A DNA stretch of 64,000 bases from Beijerinckiaceae bacterium (GCA_021324915.1 JAJPIC010000004.1:116894-180893), one strand, 5' to 3'. Numbered from the stretch's first letter, positions 1 through 7,986 are shown. Notes: generated from the sequence alone by a model not told the origin. Program-made: numbers and translations.

Positions 1-364
1 CCGCATATTTCTCGAGCTGCGAGCCATTGGTCGTAAGCGTGAGCTCTTCGAGCGCGCCCGCCTTGAGGTGGCGCGAGAGCGCCTGGAACAGGCCCATGAT
101 GTTCCGGCGCACCAGCGGCTCGCCGCCCGTGATCCTGATCTTGCGAGTGCCGCGCGCGACGAAGGCGCTGCAGATTCGGTCGAGCTCTTCGAGCGTGAGT
201 AGGTCGCGCTTCGGCAAAAAGGCCATGTTTTCCGCCATGCAATAGACGCAGCGGAAATCGCAACGGTCCGTCACCGAGACGCGGATATAATTGATCCGGC
301 GGCCAAAAGGATCGATCAGCGGCGACACGCCTGGCGCGGCTTGCTTGAGCTCAGGACTGTTCAT
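1..364 (-). CDS. moaA: GTP 3',8-cyclase MoaA (partial, cut by window edge)
   Basis: This radical SAM enzyme starts molybdenum cofactor synthesis by converting GTP to 3',8-cyclo-GTP in the cytoplasm. Only the first 121 codons lie in the window; the gene runs off the left edge, so the ORF track misses it. The N-terminal [4Fe-4S] motif is visible as C35-x3-C39-x2-C42 (CDFRCVYC), followed by the SAM-binding [10 protein letters not shown] segment. The second, C-terminal iron-sulfur cluster lies outside the window. The ATG sits at the complement of 362-364. It diverges from the DUF971 gene. Confidence 0.93.
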   Translation of the reverse strand, partial: MNSPELKQAAPGVSPLIDPFGRRINYIRVSVTDRCDFRCVYCMAENMAFLPKRDLLTLEELDRICSAFVARGTRKIRITGGEPLVRRNIMGLFQALSRHLKAGALEELTLTTNGSQLEKYA

Positions 365-420
365 GAGAGAGTTCAGGCCTTTTCATTGCCATAATATAGG
401 GTGGTCTGCACAGGTGTGAA

Positions 421-807
421 ATGGCTGAGGCGGCGATGGAGAAACAATGGCCAAAGGAACTGCGGCTAAGTGAGGCAGGCAAGGTTCTCAAGGTGGCGTT
501 CGAAAACGGCCGGGCTTTCGATCTTTCGGCGGAATATCTGCGCGTCATGAGCCCCAGCGCCGAAGTCAAAGGCCACACCGAGCAGGAACGCAAGACGGTC
601 GGCGGCAAGCGCAATGTCGCGATCACCGAGATTGTGCCAGTCGGCACCTACGCGGTGCGACTCACCTTCGATGATCTCCATTCGACGGGCATTTACACCT
701 GGGACTATCTTTATGAGCTCGGCGATCGCCATGCCGTGACGTGGCAGGCCTATCTTGCGTCGCTCGCCGCGAAAGGATTGAGCCGCGATCGGCCGGGAGA
801 AAAATGA
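421..807 (+). CDS. DUF971 (GBBH-like N-terminal domain) protein
   Basis: This 128-residue cytoplasmic protein consists of a single DUF971 domain, the fold found at the N-terminus of gamma-butyrobetaine hydroxylases. The diagnostic stretch is ELRLSEAGKVLKVAFENG near the start and TGIYTWDYLYELG near the end. Stand-alone DUF971 proteins are common in proteobacteria and have been linked to iron-sulfur cluster or P-loop ATPase contexts, but nothing next to this copy fixes a role. A second in-frame ATG five codons downstream (MEKQ) could be the true start. It is divergent from moaA. Confidence 0.8.
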   Translation: MAEAAMEKQWPKELRLSEAGKVLKVAFENGRAFDLSAEYLRVMSPSAEVKGHTEQERKTVGGKRNVAITEIVPVGTYAVRLTFDDLHSTGIYTWDYLYELGDRHAVTWQAYLASLAAKGLSRDRPGEK

Positions 808-839
808 GCGCGAAGGGAAATGAGTGCGAAGGCATAGGC

Positions 840-866
840 AAAAAAAGGCCCGGACGCGCCGGGCCT
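840..866 (-). terminator. Intrinsic terminator reading leftward
   Basis: An 8-bp perfect stem (AGGCCCGG / CCGGGCCT, 5-nt loop) is preceded on the + strand by seven A, which is a U-tract after the hairpin on the minus strand. It therefore best terminates leftward transcription, from the small ORF at 911-1042. It could also weakly end the DUF971 transcript arriving from the other side. Confidence 0.7.
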
Positions 867-910
867 AGGAGAGCCGCCGAGGTTTCGCTGGGAGGAGGGC
901 GGCTCGGTTA

Positions 911-1042
911 TTAGCGCAAATCGACAAATTTGGTTCCGATCCTTATGGGATCGTTGCCTTTCTCAGCTTGGCGCAACCAAGGCTCAGCAAGTGCCCGGCT
1001 GGCGCGGAGTTCGAAAACCAGAATCAAAGCGCCAAGCAGCAT
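911..1042 (-). CDS. Putative 43-residue protein of unknown function
   Basis: This short ORF is below the track cutoff. It encodes a hydrophobic N-terminal stretch (MLLGALILVFELRASRALA), which could be a signal peptide or membrane anchor, then a polar tail ending FVDLR. Support comes from two in-frame stop codons followed about 45 bases on by a minus-strand intrinsic terminator that serves no other visible gene. There is no clear Shine-Dalgarno sequence at the ATG; an upstream TTG extension is possible. I do not recognise a family. Confidence 0.35.
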   Translation of the reverse strand: MLLGALILVFELRASRALAEPWLRQAEKGNDPIRIGTKFVDLR

Positions 1043-1191
1043 GGATAATCTGACCAAGACTGCGGCTTTGCAATGGCGGAACGCCTAAACATTGTGACAG
1101 ACCACGAATTTGCGCCGACGTAACCGGTCTGCAACAGAGTAGGGCGCGAGATTAGATAGACTCTGGATATCTAACGCGTGAAAGGCGCGAC

Positions 1192-1425
1192 ATGCCCTTA
1201 CCAATACCTCTGGCCGTGGTGCTGTTTCTAACGATCTGGTTCGTGGTTCTCTTCGCGATCCTGCCTTTCGGCGTTCGCTCGCAGCACGAGGTTGGCGACT
1301 ATGTCGCCGGCACCGACCCTGGCGCACCCGTTGCCCCGCGGCTGCTCCTCAAGGCCGTGTGGACCACTTTGGCGACCTCCGTCGTGTTCGGTGTCGTTAT
1401 CCTCGTGATGTTGCTTATGAAATGA
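1192..1425 (+). CDS. DUF1467 family small membrane protein
   Basis: This is a 77-residue inner-membrane protein with two transmembrane segments, roughly residues 5-27 and 53-76. They are separated by a conserved loop containing LPFGVRSQHE and a PGAPVAPRL motif, which are typical of DUF1467, a family found mainly in alphaproteobacteria. The function is unknown. The length matches the family. In other alphaproteobacteria it often lies near proS or lolC/D-type genes; here its neighbour is tRNA-Lys. Confidence 0.85.
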   Translation: MPLPIPLAVVLFLTIWFVVLFAILPFGVRSQHEVGDYVAGTDPGAPVAPRLLLKAVWTTLATSVVFGVVILVMLLMK

Positions 1426-1497
1426 GGTCCTGCCGCTAGGGTATCGTTAACCGGCTCTATTGACCGTTCGGGCCGATGCGGATAGGTGGGCGGCGAC

Positions 1498-1573
1498 GAG
1501 CGCGTAGCTCAGGTGGTAGAGCATCTGACTTTTAATCAGGAGGTCATGGGTTCGAATCCCATCGCGCTCACCA
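1498..1573 (+). tRNA. tRNA-Lys (anticodon TTT)
   Basis: A complete cloverleaf of 76 nt with encoded CCA. The acceptor stem is GAGCGCG/CGCGCTC with discriminator A. The D-arm contains TAGCTCAGGTGGTAGAGC. The anticodon loop CTTTTAA gives anticodon TTT. The T-arm carries GGTTCGAATCC. Confidence 0.97.
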
Positions 1574-1574
1574 G

Positions 1575-1600
1575 GGGATCACACGATTGATCCCGATTTT
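1575..1600 (+). terminator. Probable terminator of tRNA-Lys
   Basis: A 7-bp perfect stem GGGATCA/TGATCCC with a 6-nt loop starts two bases after the tRNA CCA end and is followed by GATTTT. The T-run is short, so termination may be weak. Confidence 0.5.
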
Positions 1601-1988
1601 CGGCTCACCGGACCATTGCTGATCGGCGCTGTGACGAGTCTCGATAGCGCGTCGCGAGGGGCGCGCCATCGCGCACCGCCGTCAGCCTGCAAATTATTTT
1701 TCGCGTCATTCCGCTCTGAACATACGGGCACATCTGCGGACGATGCGTGTCGATGACTGTTGCATGGATGCAACCGTTGTCCGGCCGCTGCCCTAAAAGA
1801 GACGCACAGCGGCGCTTTTCCGAACGCGCATATACATGTCCAACGTGGCGCCTGCGCCTGTCGCCGCGTTGAATATTTGGCGATATGAGTGCGGCGGAAT
1901 ATAGAGACGGTTGTATCGGCTTGCCCGTCCTCCTTCCAAGGCAATTCGCTGAGAACAAAGGCCCGTCCGCAGCTTCGAACTGTGCTTT
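1601..1988. other. Intergenic region with no supported gene
   Basis: About 390 bases between tRNA-Lys and the aminotransferase. The long minus-strand ORFs here (121, 189 and 89 aa) overlap each other and the start of the aminotransferase, and none has family-like sequence. The region presumably holds the aminotransferase promoter; no convincing -35/-10 pair was identified. Confidence 0.5.
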
Positions 1989-3416
1989 ATGAATGAACTG
2001 ATGCCCCAGGAAATCACGCGCGGCGCGTCTCCCGAGTCCTTCGATATTGCGAGATTGCTCAAGGCGCGCGAGGCCGAACGCTACGACCTCCACAGCCGCT
2101 ATTTGAACGATCGGATGGTGCAGGCCTTGCGCACCATCGGCTTCGATGTCGCCTTCCAGCGTGGCAGCGGCCAATATTTGTTCGATCGGGCAGGCTCACG
2201 CTATCTCGATCTCTTGAGCGGCTGGGGCGTGTTCGCGGTCGGGCGAAATCATCCGACCATTCGCCTGGCGCTGCAGCGCGTTCTCGAAGCCGATCTGCCG
2301 AACCTCGTTCAGATGGATGTCACGGCGCTTTCCGGCGTGCTCGCCGAGCGATTGCTGGAGTTCGTCCCTTATCTCGACAAAGCCTTCTTCGCCAATTCCG
2401 GTACGGAAGCGGTCGAAGCTGCGATCAAATTCGCCCGCGGTTTTACGGGCCGGCAAAACATCGTCTATTGCAGCCATGCTTTTCACGGCTTGAGCTACGG
2501 TGCGTTGTCGTTGAATGGCGATCCGACCTTTCGCGACGGGTTCGGCGATTTCTTGCCCGGCTGTTTCGAGGTTCCTTTCAATGATCTCGCGGCGCTCGAA
2601 CAGGTGCTGTCGCGTCGCGAAGTCGCGGCATTCATCATCGAGCCGATCCAGGGCAAGGGGGTCAATGTCGCGGACGAGGGCTATATCAGGGGCGCCCGCG
2701 AGCTCTGCAGCAGATATGGCACCTTGTTTGTCGCCGATGAGATCCAGACGGGGCTTGGCCGCACCGGCCGCTTCCTTGCGATCGAGCACTGGGATGTGGA
2801 GCCGGACATGGTTCTGCTCGCCAAGGCGCTCTCCGGCGGTCATGTGCCGATCGGCGCCGTGCTGATGCGCAAGAAGATTTTCGAGGCGATCTTCAATCGC
2901 ATGGACCGCATGGCTGTGCACGGCTCGACGTTCGCGAAGAACGATCTGGCGATGGCGGCGGGGCTCGCGACGCTCGAGGTGATCAAAGCCGAAAGGCTCG
3001 TCGAAAACGCAGCGCGGAAAGGCCAGCGGCTGTTCGATTTCTTCAGCGCTTTCGCCGAGCGTTACGAACTCGTCAAAACTGTGCGCGGCAAGGGATTGAT
3101 GATCGGTCTCGAGTTCGGGCCGCCGCGCTCCTTCAAGTTGAAGACGGCCTGGAGCGTGCTCGAGTCGGTCCGCACCGGTCTCTTCTGCCAGCTCATCGTC
3201 ATTCCGCTGTTCAAGGACCACAAGGTCGTCACGCAAGTGGCAGCCAATGCCAGCCACACGATCAAGCTGCTGCCGGCGCTCACCATCACCGATGCCGATT
3301 GCACCTGGATCGAGCGCGCTTTCGACAGCGTCGTGGCCGAGGCGCATCGCGTCCCCGGCGCTGTCTGGTCGCTCGGCAAGACGCTCGCGGAGAACGTGCT
3401 CAGGAGCAACCGGTAA
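1989..3416 (+). CDS. hpnO: Class III PLP aminotransferase, HpnO-like (hopanoid side chain)
   Basis: This 475-residue PLP-dependent fold-type I aminotransferase carries NSGTEAVEAAIKFAR (PLP phosphate/pyridine region), the VADEIQTGLGRTG motif with Asp250, and the Schiff-base Lys279 in LLAKALSGG. The overall sequence, including YLDLLSGWGVFAVGRNHP, an FCQLIVIPLFKDHK segment and the C-terminal PGAVWSLGKTL, resembles HpnO, which aminates ribosylhopane-derived side chains to give aminobacteriohopanetriol. That assignment is from memory of the family; an ornithine/acetylornithine-type aminotransferase is the alternative. It stands alone here, with no other hpn genes in the window. A convergent outer membrane protein gene follows. 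Confidence 0.65.
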   Translation: MNELMPQEITRGASPESFDIARLLKAREAERYDLHSRYLNDRMVQALRTIGFDVAFQRGSGQYLFDRAGSRYLDLLSGWGVFAVGRNHPTIRLALQRVLEADLPNLVQMDVTALSGVLAERLLEFVPYLDKAFFANSGTEAVEAAIKFARGFTGRQNIVYCSHAFHGLSYGALSLNGDPTFRDGFGDFLPGCFEVPFNDLAALEQVLSRREVAAFIIEPIQGKGVNVADEGYIRGARELCSRYGTLFVADEIQTGLGRTGRFLAIEHWDVEPDMVLLAKALSGGHVPIGAVLMRKKIFEAIFNRMDRMAVHGSTFAKNDLAMAAGLATLEVIKAERLVENAARKGQRLFDFFSAFAERYELVKTVRGKGLMIGLEFGPPRSFKLKTAWSVLESVRTGLFCQLIVIPLFKDHKVVTQVAANASHTIKLLPALTITDADCTWIERAFDSVVAEAHRVPGAVWSLGKTLAENVLRSNR

Positions 3417-3432
3417 CGGCCGCGGCCGCGGC

Positions 3433-4908
3433 TCAATATTTCGCTTCGACCGGCGCCGTGGGGCTCCAGTTGAACTTATAGACGAGGCCGGCGACGCCCG
3501 ATTGCATTTCCGGATGGAAATGGATCGTGTTGCCCGGTCCGCCCGCCGAATAAGAGGCGATATCGTGCGCCTCGTATTGGGCGTAGCGATATTCGACATT
3601 CCAGAACCAGCCCGGCGCAAATTGTGCCTCGATCCCATCGCCGAGCAGCCAACCGCTGCTCGTGAAACCTTGCGTAGAGAGACCGGAAGGAATGCCATTG
3701 GCGCTGTTGAGCAGTGCGGTTCCGTCAAAATGGGCCTGGGTGAAGCCGAATTTGCTGTAGCTGAGGATTTGCGGCGTCACCAGGAAGCCAAGGCGCGCGC
3801 CGCCGCCCCATGACCAATGCTGCACAATCGTTCCGGTAAGACCCGCGGTCTGATCCTGGATCGTGCCCGATAGGCCGGCGGGGTCGAAATCGCCGAACGC
3901 GCCGGCGACGATTTTCCCAGTCAATTGATAATCATAGCCAAAGCCGATGCGCCCGCCGACGCCGCGCCCGCCTTGGCGCTGGTCGATACAGGCCACGCAG
4001 ACAAGATCATTGGGCAGCCGGGTGACAGTGTTGGCGCTCCAGACGCCGTAGCCGGCGCCAGCATCTATATAGGCGCCGTTCCAGATCGAAGGCCCCGTTG
4101 CCGGGGTGATCAGATCGCTGAAGAGATTGCCGAAGCCGAGACCGGGGAACGCGGGCGGATTCATGCCCGGCCAGCCGAGCTTATAGACGAGGCTGGTCGT
4201 CACGGTCTGCACAATCGGGCGAAACCGGATGTCGTCGAGGCGCCCGGCCGCGCCGGAATCGGCGAGTGTCTGGGTGCCGTAATCCGCCATCCGATATTCA
4301 CTGCGCCAGAACCAGCCGGGCGCGACCATTGTCTCGAGGCCGCCGCCGACGAACCAGCCATCGGGATTAAAGCTCGCAATCGAATTGCCGCTCTCTGCTC
4401 CGTCCGTCGTCCTCACCAAGTCCGAGCCGGTGAAATGGCTCTGCGTGAACCCGGCATTCGCATAGGCGAGAAGATCGGGCGTGACGAGCATCCCGAGCCG
4501 GACGCCCGCCGCCCAGGACCAGGTTTGCGTGATATTGTTGCCGGTCAAGCCCGCAGCCTGGTCCTGCACGGCGCCGCGCATCCCGGCATAGGTGCCGTCG
4601 GCGAAGACGCCGGCGACGAATCGCTCGGCGAATTGGTAATCGAACCCCGCGCCGGCGCGCCCGAGCAAGCCGCGGCCGCCCTGGATCTGATCGATGCAAA
4701 GCGCGCAATTGGCGCTGCCGGGCAGGCGCGTTGTCGTGTCCGCCGCCCATTCCCCGTAGCCGGCTCCGCCATCGACGTAAAAGCCCGTCCAGGTGAAAGC
4801 CGGCGGCGGTGGAAGGGGCGGCGCTTTCGTCGATGGCAGGTCCGCCGCAAATGCCGGGGTCCCGGCGAAAAAAGCTAAACCAAAACCCAGTCTCAAAACC
4901 CTGCGCAT
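3433..4908 (-). CDS. Tandem double beta-barrel outer membrane protein
   Basis: This 491-residue secreted protein is built from two homologous RopB/Omp25-like barrel domains. Start chosen at ATG 4908 because it gives a clean signal peptide ending AFA-ADLP; the upstream ORF extension adds no such signal. Domain 1 runs about residues 35-245 (FTWTGFYVDGGAGYGEW to LVYKLGW) and domain 2 about 265-491 (IWNGAYIDAGAGYGVW to LVYKFNW). Both share RLP, a C-x2-C-IDQ-x-QGGRG motif, QDQxAGLTG, WSWxxGxRLG, and APGWFW-x2-EYR. Each half is itself about the usual single-barrel length, so this is a duplication-fusion. It is probably in the outer membrane, but porin activity is unproven. The Cys pairs in each half are unusual for this family. 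Confidence 0.8.
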   Translation of the reverse strand: MRRVLRLGFGLAFFAGTPAFAADLPSTKAPPLPPPPAFTWTGFYVDGGAGYGEWAADTTTRLPGSANCALCIDQIQGGRGLLGRAGAGFDYQFAERFVAGVFADGTYAGMRGAVQDQAAGLTGNNITQTWSWAAGVRLGMLVTPDLLAYANAGFTQSHFTGSDLVRTTDGAESGNSIASFNPDGWFVGGGLETMVAPGWFWRSEYRMADYGTQTLADSGAAGRLDDIRFRPIVQTVTTSLVYKLGWPGMNPPAFPGLGFGNLFSDLITPATGPSIWNGAYIDAGAGYGVWSANTVTRLPNDLVCVACIDQRQGGRGVGGRIGFGYDYQLTGKIVAGAFGDFDPAGLSGTIQDQTAGLTGTIVQHWSWGGGARLGFLVTPQILSYSKFGFTQAHFDGTALLNSANGIPSGLSTQGFTSSGWLLGDGIEAQFAPGWFWNVEYRYAQYEAHDIASYSAGGPGNTIHFHPEMQSGVAGLVYKFNWSPTAPVEAKY

Positions 4909-5335
4909 TATTCCGTGGCCTCCGGTTTCCAGCGCCCGGCGCCCTGTGGGCACATGTGATCCACGATGATCCATGGCCTGGACAGCGCCGCATTCACCGT
5001 ATCATCATATCTCATTCGGCAGCAATGAAGCGTGGCTTTTCCGGCATCATTTGCGAGAGAAATCCGAACCCGCGAAGTGCGGCCCGCGAAAGCCAAAGAA
5101 AGGACCTCCCCCAGGCGCGGTTGAGAGGGAGTTCCCCGCAAGGCAAGCAGAATGCCGTCACCGCGGGCAAGGTCCAACCGGCGCTAAGCCGATCGTGCGT
5201 GCCTATCCGTACCCGAGATGTCACCGTAAGCTCGCCGGACTTTCGTCGCCACGCAATGTTTCCTGCCGATCATCTGCCGGGTAGATTTGCCCCACGCGAG
5301 CCTGACGGAAGGCGCGCAATTAGGAGAGATTTGTC
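4909..5335. other. Intergenic promoter region between divergent secreted-protein genes
   Basis: About 430 bases separate the double-barrel gene from the 108-residue secreted protein. The short ORFs here lack family-like sequence and overlap on both strands. An AGGAGAG ribosome binding site lies just upstream of the rightward gene at 5336. No other element was resolved. Confidence 0.5.
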
Positions 5336-5662
5336 ATGAAGATCTTGGTGGCGGTTTTCTCGTTCTTCGGCGTCTTCTTGGGCCTCGTCGTTCCGATGGC
5401 CTTTGCGCAACAGCAGCCCGTTCCCGTTGCCGCACCGAAAAGCTCCGTAGCGGCGCTCTTGCAGCAGGGATATGAGGTCAAGGATGTCACGGCTGTTCCT
5501 CGGGATGAAGCCAAAGCCGCGTTTCAGCAGACCGATTCTCAGGCCGTGATCACCCTGCAAAAGGGAACCAAGGTCGCGATTTGCACCATGGCCCTGTTGA
5601 ACTGGGCCTTGGCAAATCCCCCGAGCTTCAACAACGCAACTCTGTGCTACTTGCAGGAATGA
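5336..5662 (+). CDS. Small secreted protein of unknown function
   Basis: A 108-residue protein with a typical signal peptide of about 24 residues (MKILVAVFSFFGVFLG…AFA-QQQ) and a mature part of about 84 residues. The mature part contains LLQQGYEVKDV and two cysteines near the C-terminus that could form a disulfide in the periplasm. A good ribosome binding site, AGGAGAG, precedes the ATG by 7 bases. I do not recognise a named family. It is followed by the YihY/BrkB gene on the same strand, with no sign that they act together. Confidence 0.6.
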   Translation: MKILVAVFSFFGVFLGLVVPMAFAQQQPVPVAAPKSSVAALLQQGYEVKDVTAVPRDEAKAAFQQTDSQAVITLQKGTKVAICTMALLNWALANPPSFNNATLCYLQE

Positions 5663-5750
5663 GCAATTCGCCTGCACCTTCTGGCGCAATGCGCCAATCC
5701 TGCCGACATTGAGACCGTTGCGCGCAAGTTTCGCCCGCCTTCGGCACCCC

Positions 5751-6620
5751 ATGGCTCTGTCGAGATTTCTTCGCCTCTTCTACGTCGCCTACCTGCGCTT
5801 CTTGAAAAACGACGGATGGGCGACGGCCAGCCATGTCGCGCTGACGATTTTGATGTCGATGTTTCCCTTTCTCATCTTCATCACGGCGCTGGCCGGATTT
5901 TTCGGTACACGCGAGCTCGCCGATCAGGCGACCCATATGTTGCTGCAGACCTGGCCCGAGCAGGTCGCCGGGCCGCTCGGGCAAACGATCGACAAAGTCC
6001 TGACGCAAGGCCACAGCGGACTCCTCACGCTCGGGGGCGCCCTCTCGCTCTATTTCTCCTCGAGCGGCGTCGAAGCCTTACGTGTCGGCCTCGACAGGGC
6101 CTATGAGGCGAAAGACAAGCGGCCCTGGTGGCTCGCCCGCATCCAGTCGATCATCTACGTGCTGGTCGGCGCCCTAGCGCTTCTGGCGTTCGGTCTGCTC
6201 GTGGTGCTGGCGCCGCTGATCTGGGCGGCGTTGGTGCATTTTGCGCCCGCGATGCGTCCGCTCGAGCGGGAAGTTACTTATGCGCGGCTGGCGATTGCCG
6301 CCGGCCTCCTGCTCGCGGCGCTCATCATCATCCATAAATTCCTGCCGGCGGGCCGCCGCACGCTTGTCGAGATTGCGCCGGGGATTGCGCTCACCCTCGC
6401 GCTCTGGATCGAGACCGGCTATGGATTTGGCATCTATCTCTCTGGATTTGCGCGCAATTATACGAACGTCTATGCCGGCCTTGCCTCGGTGATGACCGTT
6501 CTTGTCTTTCTCTATTGGCTGGCTGCCATCTTCATTTACGGCGCCGAACTCAATTCGGCGATCATTCTCGCCCGGCGCAAGCAGCGCGAGAGCAGGGCAA
6601 AGCACGCCGCACTACATTGA
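5751..6620 (+). CDS. YihY/virulence factor BrkB family inner-membrane protein
   Basis: A 289-residue polytopic membrane protein with the family hallmarks: ASHVALTILMSMFPFLIF near the N-terminus, a central LSLYFSSSGVEALRVGLDRAYEA stretch, and a C-terminal MTVLVFLYWLAAIFIYGAELNSAI helix. Five or six transmembrane helices are apparent. The family was once annotated as RNase BN, which was wrong; its molecular role is unsettled. Start chosen at ATG 5751; the track start at 5709 is a TTG that adds 14 unconserved residues. Immediately after the stop lie three tandem palindromic repeats. Confidence 0.85.
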   Translation: MALSRFLRLFYVAYLRFLKNDGWATASHVALTILMSMFPFLIFITALAGFFGTRELADQATHMLLQTWPEQVAGPLGQTIDKVLTQGHSGLLTLGGALSLYFSSSGVEALRVGLDRAYEAKDKRPWWLARIQSIIYVLVGALALLAFGLLVVLAPLIWAALVHFAPAMRPLEREVTYARLAIAAGLLLAALIIIHKFLPAGRRTLVEIAPGIALTLALWIETGYGFGIYLSGFARNYTNVYAGLASVMTVLVFLYWLAAIFIYGAELNSAIILARRKQRESRAKHAALH

Positions 6621-6652
6621 CGCAAGCCGTCCTCGGTGTCGTAATCGGCAAG

Positions 6653-6808
6653 AGCATCGGACCCAAAAGTGGGAACCGGTTTTGGGAAAAATCCGATGCT
6701 AAGAAGAGCATCGGACCCAAAAGTGGGAACCGGTTTTGGGAAAAATCCGATGCTAAGAAGAGCATCGGACCCAAAAGTGGGAACCGGTTTTGGGAAAAAT
6801 CCGATGCT
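6653..6808. repeat. Three tandem copies of a 48-bp imperfect palindrome (54-bp period)
   Basis: Identical copies lie at 6653-6700, 6707-6754 and 6761-6808, joined by the 6-bp spacer AAGAAG. Each copy has outer arms AGCATCGGA/TCCGATGCT and inner arms CCCAAAA/TTTTGGG around GTGGGAACCGG, with an AAAAA bulge, so each RNA copy folds into a long hairpin. The motif resembles palindromic intergenic elements widespread in Rhizobiales (RPE/RIME-like); that family link is from memory. The ORFs that run through it (168, 92 and 70 aa) are artefacts of the 54-bp period being a multiple of three. Confidence 0.9.
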
Positions 6809-6843
6809 CAACAATTAGGAGCCCATTGCATTCGAGGTGACTC

Positions 6844-7314
6844 ATGTCATCCATTTCCAAAGCCGGATTTGCTGCGCTTATCTTTGCGGTCGATTTCTTT
6901 TTCTTTGCTGCTTCGGGCGCGAAAGCCGACATTACGTTCTGCAATAAATTCGGGCGTCTCGTTTATGTGGCGATCGCCTATCCGCAAAGCGACGGGTCGT
7001 TCATTTCGCGCGGCTGGATGAGCTTGTCGGATGGCAATTGCGCCCAATTCGATACGGCAATCCACGTCAAGACCTTCTACTTTCGTGGCGAGAGCGAGTG
7101 GTATCGCGAGGGCGGCCACCGCAGCCGCGAAATCTGGGGGAAGGGGGACAAATTTGCGATCTGGGAGAACGACAATTTTCAATATTACGACGCCCAGCAA
7201 CAGGTGCTGAATTCGACTCTGGTCGAATTCACCCATGGACCGGAGGCGGAAAATGGCGATGTTTCGACGACGGTCACCTTTACCGACCACGGCTCCACCA
7301 TGACGCTGAACTAG
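6844..7314 (+). CDS. DUF1036 family secreted protein
   Basis: This 156-residue protein begins with a signal peptide ending near SGAKA. The DUF1036 hallmark follows at once: ITFCNKFGRLVYVAIAY, then a GW-x2-L-x2-GxC pattern (RGWMSLSDGNCAQFDT) and a later YYFRG-like strand. Two conserved cysteines probably pair in the periplasm. The function of the family is unknown. The ATG lies 35 bases after the last palindromic repeat, so the repeats sit in its leader. No operon partner is evident. Confidence 0.85.
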   Translation: MSSISKAGFAALIFAVDFFFFAASGAKADITFCNKFGRLVYVAIAYPQSDGSFISRGWMSLSDGNCAQFDTAIHVKTFYFRGESEWYREGGHRSREIWGKGDKFAIWENDNFQYYDAQQQVLNSTLVEFTHGPEAENGDVSTTVTFTDHGSTMTLN

Positions 7315-7365
7315 CGTAGGGCCGGAAAGTCGAAGGGCGTCAGCCTGCGGCGCTTGCGGCCAGCC

Positions 7366-7986
7366 TCAAAGCTTGCGCATGAAGCCGGTAAATGTGTCGG
7401 CCACGAAGGTGAAGGGCTTCAACAGCGTATGGGGCGAAGCGAGCCGCGCCGCAAAGGCCATGAGGCCGTTCTGCTGAGGTGCAGGAGCTGGCGCTGCGAC
7501 GGCGATAGCCGGCGCAGCGGGAGCCGCAGGAGTCGCGGGAGCCGGAGCAGCCGCGACCGGATTTGCGGGCGGCGTCGGAACGGCCGATGCTGCCGCAACC
7601 GCCTCCGGATGCCGAGCTTTGCCGCCGCGAAAGGCGCAATTCAAACCGTCCGGGCAGGCATGCGCATCCCGCGCCTGCGGTTTTGCCGCCCGCATGGGCG
7701 CCAGGCTCGCCCGGTCGAAGCCCGACGTGTAGGAAGCCGATGTCAGGGGCGCCGCGGCTGACGATTGTCCCGTCGGACTTTCGAGATGGCCTGCCCAGGT
7801 CTGCGATTTTCCGCCGGATGAAGTTTCGTCCCAGAGTGCGGCTTTCGGCCCGACCGGCCCGAAGATCACAAGAGCGGCGAAGGCAGCCATTGCGGCGAGC
7901 GCCACTCCGGCGCGCGAGAAGCGCCCAAGCTCGCGCAACTGGACGAATTTCGATGCTGCTGGCGTTAGTTTGTAGTGTGCTGCCAT
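7366..7986 (-). CDS. Hypothetical membrane-anchored Ala/Pro-rich protein
   Basis: A 206-residue protein with an N-terminal cytoplasmic segment, one transmembrane helix around residues 28-47 (VALAAMAAFAALVIF), then a low-complexity periplasmic region. It contains an ACPDGLNCAFRGGKA motif with two Cys and a long Ala/Pro tract (PTPPANPVAAAPAPATPAAP), before a more ordered C-terminus ending FMRKL. Start placed at ATG 7986, preceded by GGATAGG; the track start is a TTG. I recognise no family. The gene lies just downstream of, and on the same strand as, pyrE. Confidence 0.55.
   Translation of the reverse strand: MAAHYKLTPAASKFVQLRELGRFSRAGVALAAMAAFAALVIFGPVGPKAALWDETSSGGKSQTWAGHLESPTGQSSAAAPLTSASYTSGFDRASLAPMRAAKPQARDAHACPDGLNCAFRGGKARHPEAVAAASAVPTPPANPVAAAPAPATPAAPAAPAIAVAAPAPAPQQNGLMAFAARLASPHTLLKPFTFVADTFTGFMRKL

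Noticed and set aside
1605-2174. 189-residue minus-strand ORF before the aminotransferase
   Set aside because: It overlaps the start of the real gene by nearly 190 bases and has no ribosome binding site or recognisable motif.
2196-3728. 510-residue minus-strand ORF
   Set aside because: It is the complement of the HpnO-like gene and runs into the barrel gene; its composition (Arg/Asp/Glu-rich, no family-like motifs) is typical of a shadow of GC-rich coding DNA.
6653-6808. Possible small CRISPR array
   Set aside because: The three units are identical palindromes joined by an identical 6-bp spacer; CRISPR spacers would be unique and about 30 bp, and no cas gene is near.
6515-7021. 168-residue plus-strand ORF containing a triplicated peptide
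   Set aside because: The protein repeat arises from the 54-bp tandem DNA palindromes being a multiple of three; it overlaps YihY and DUF1036 genes in other frames.
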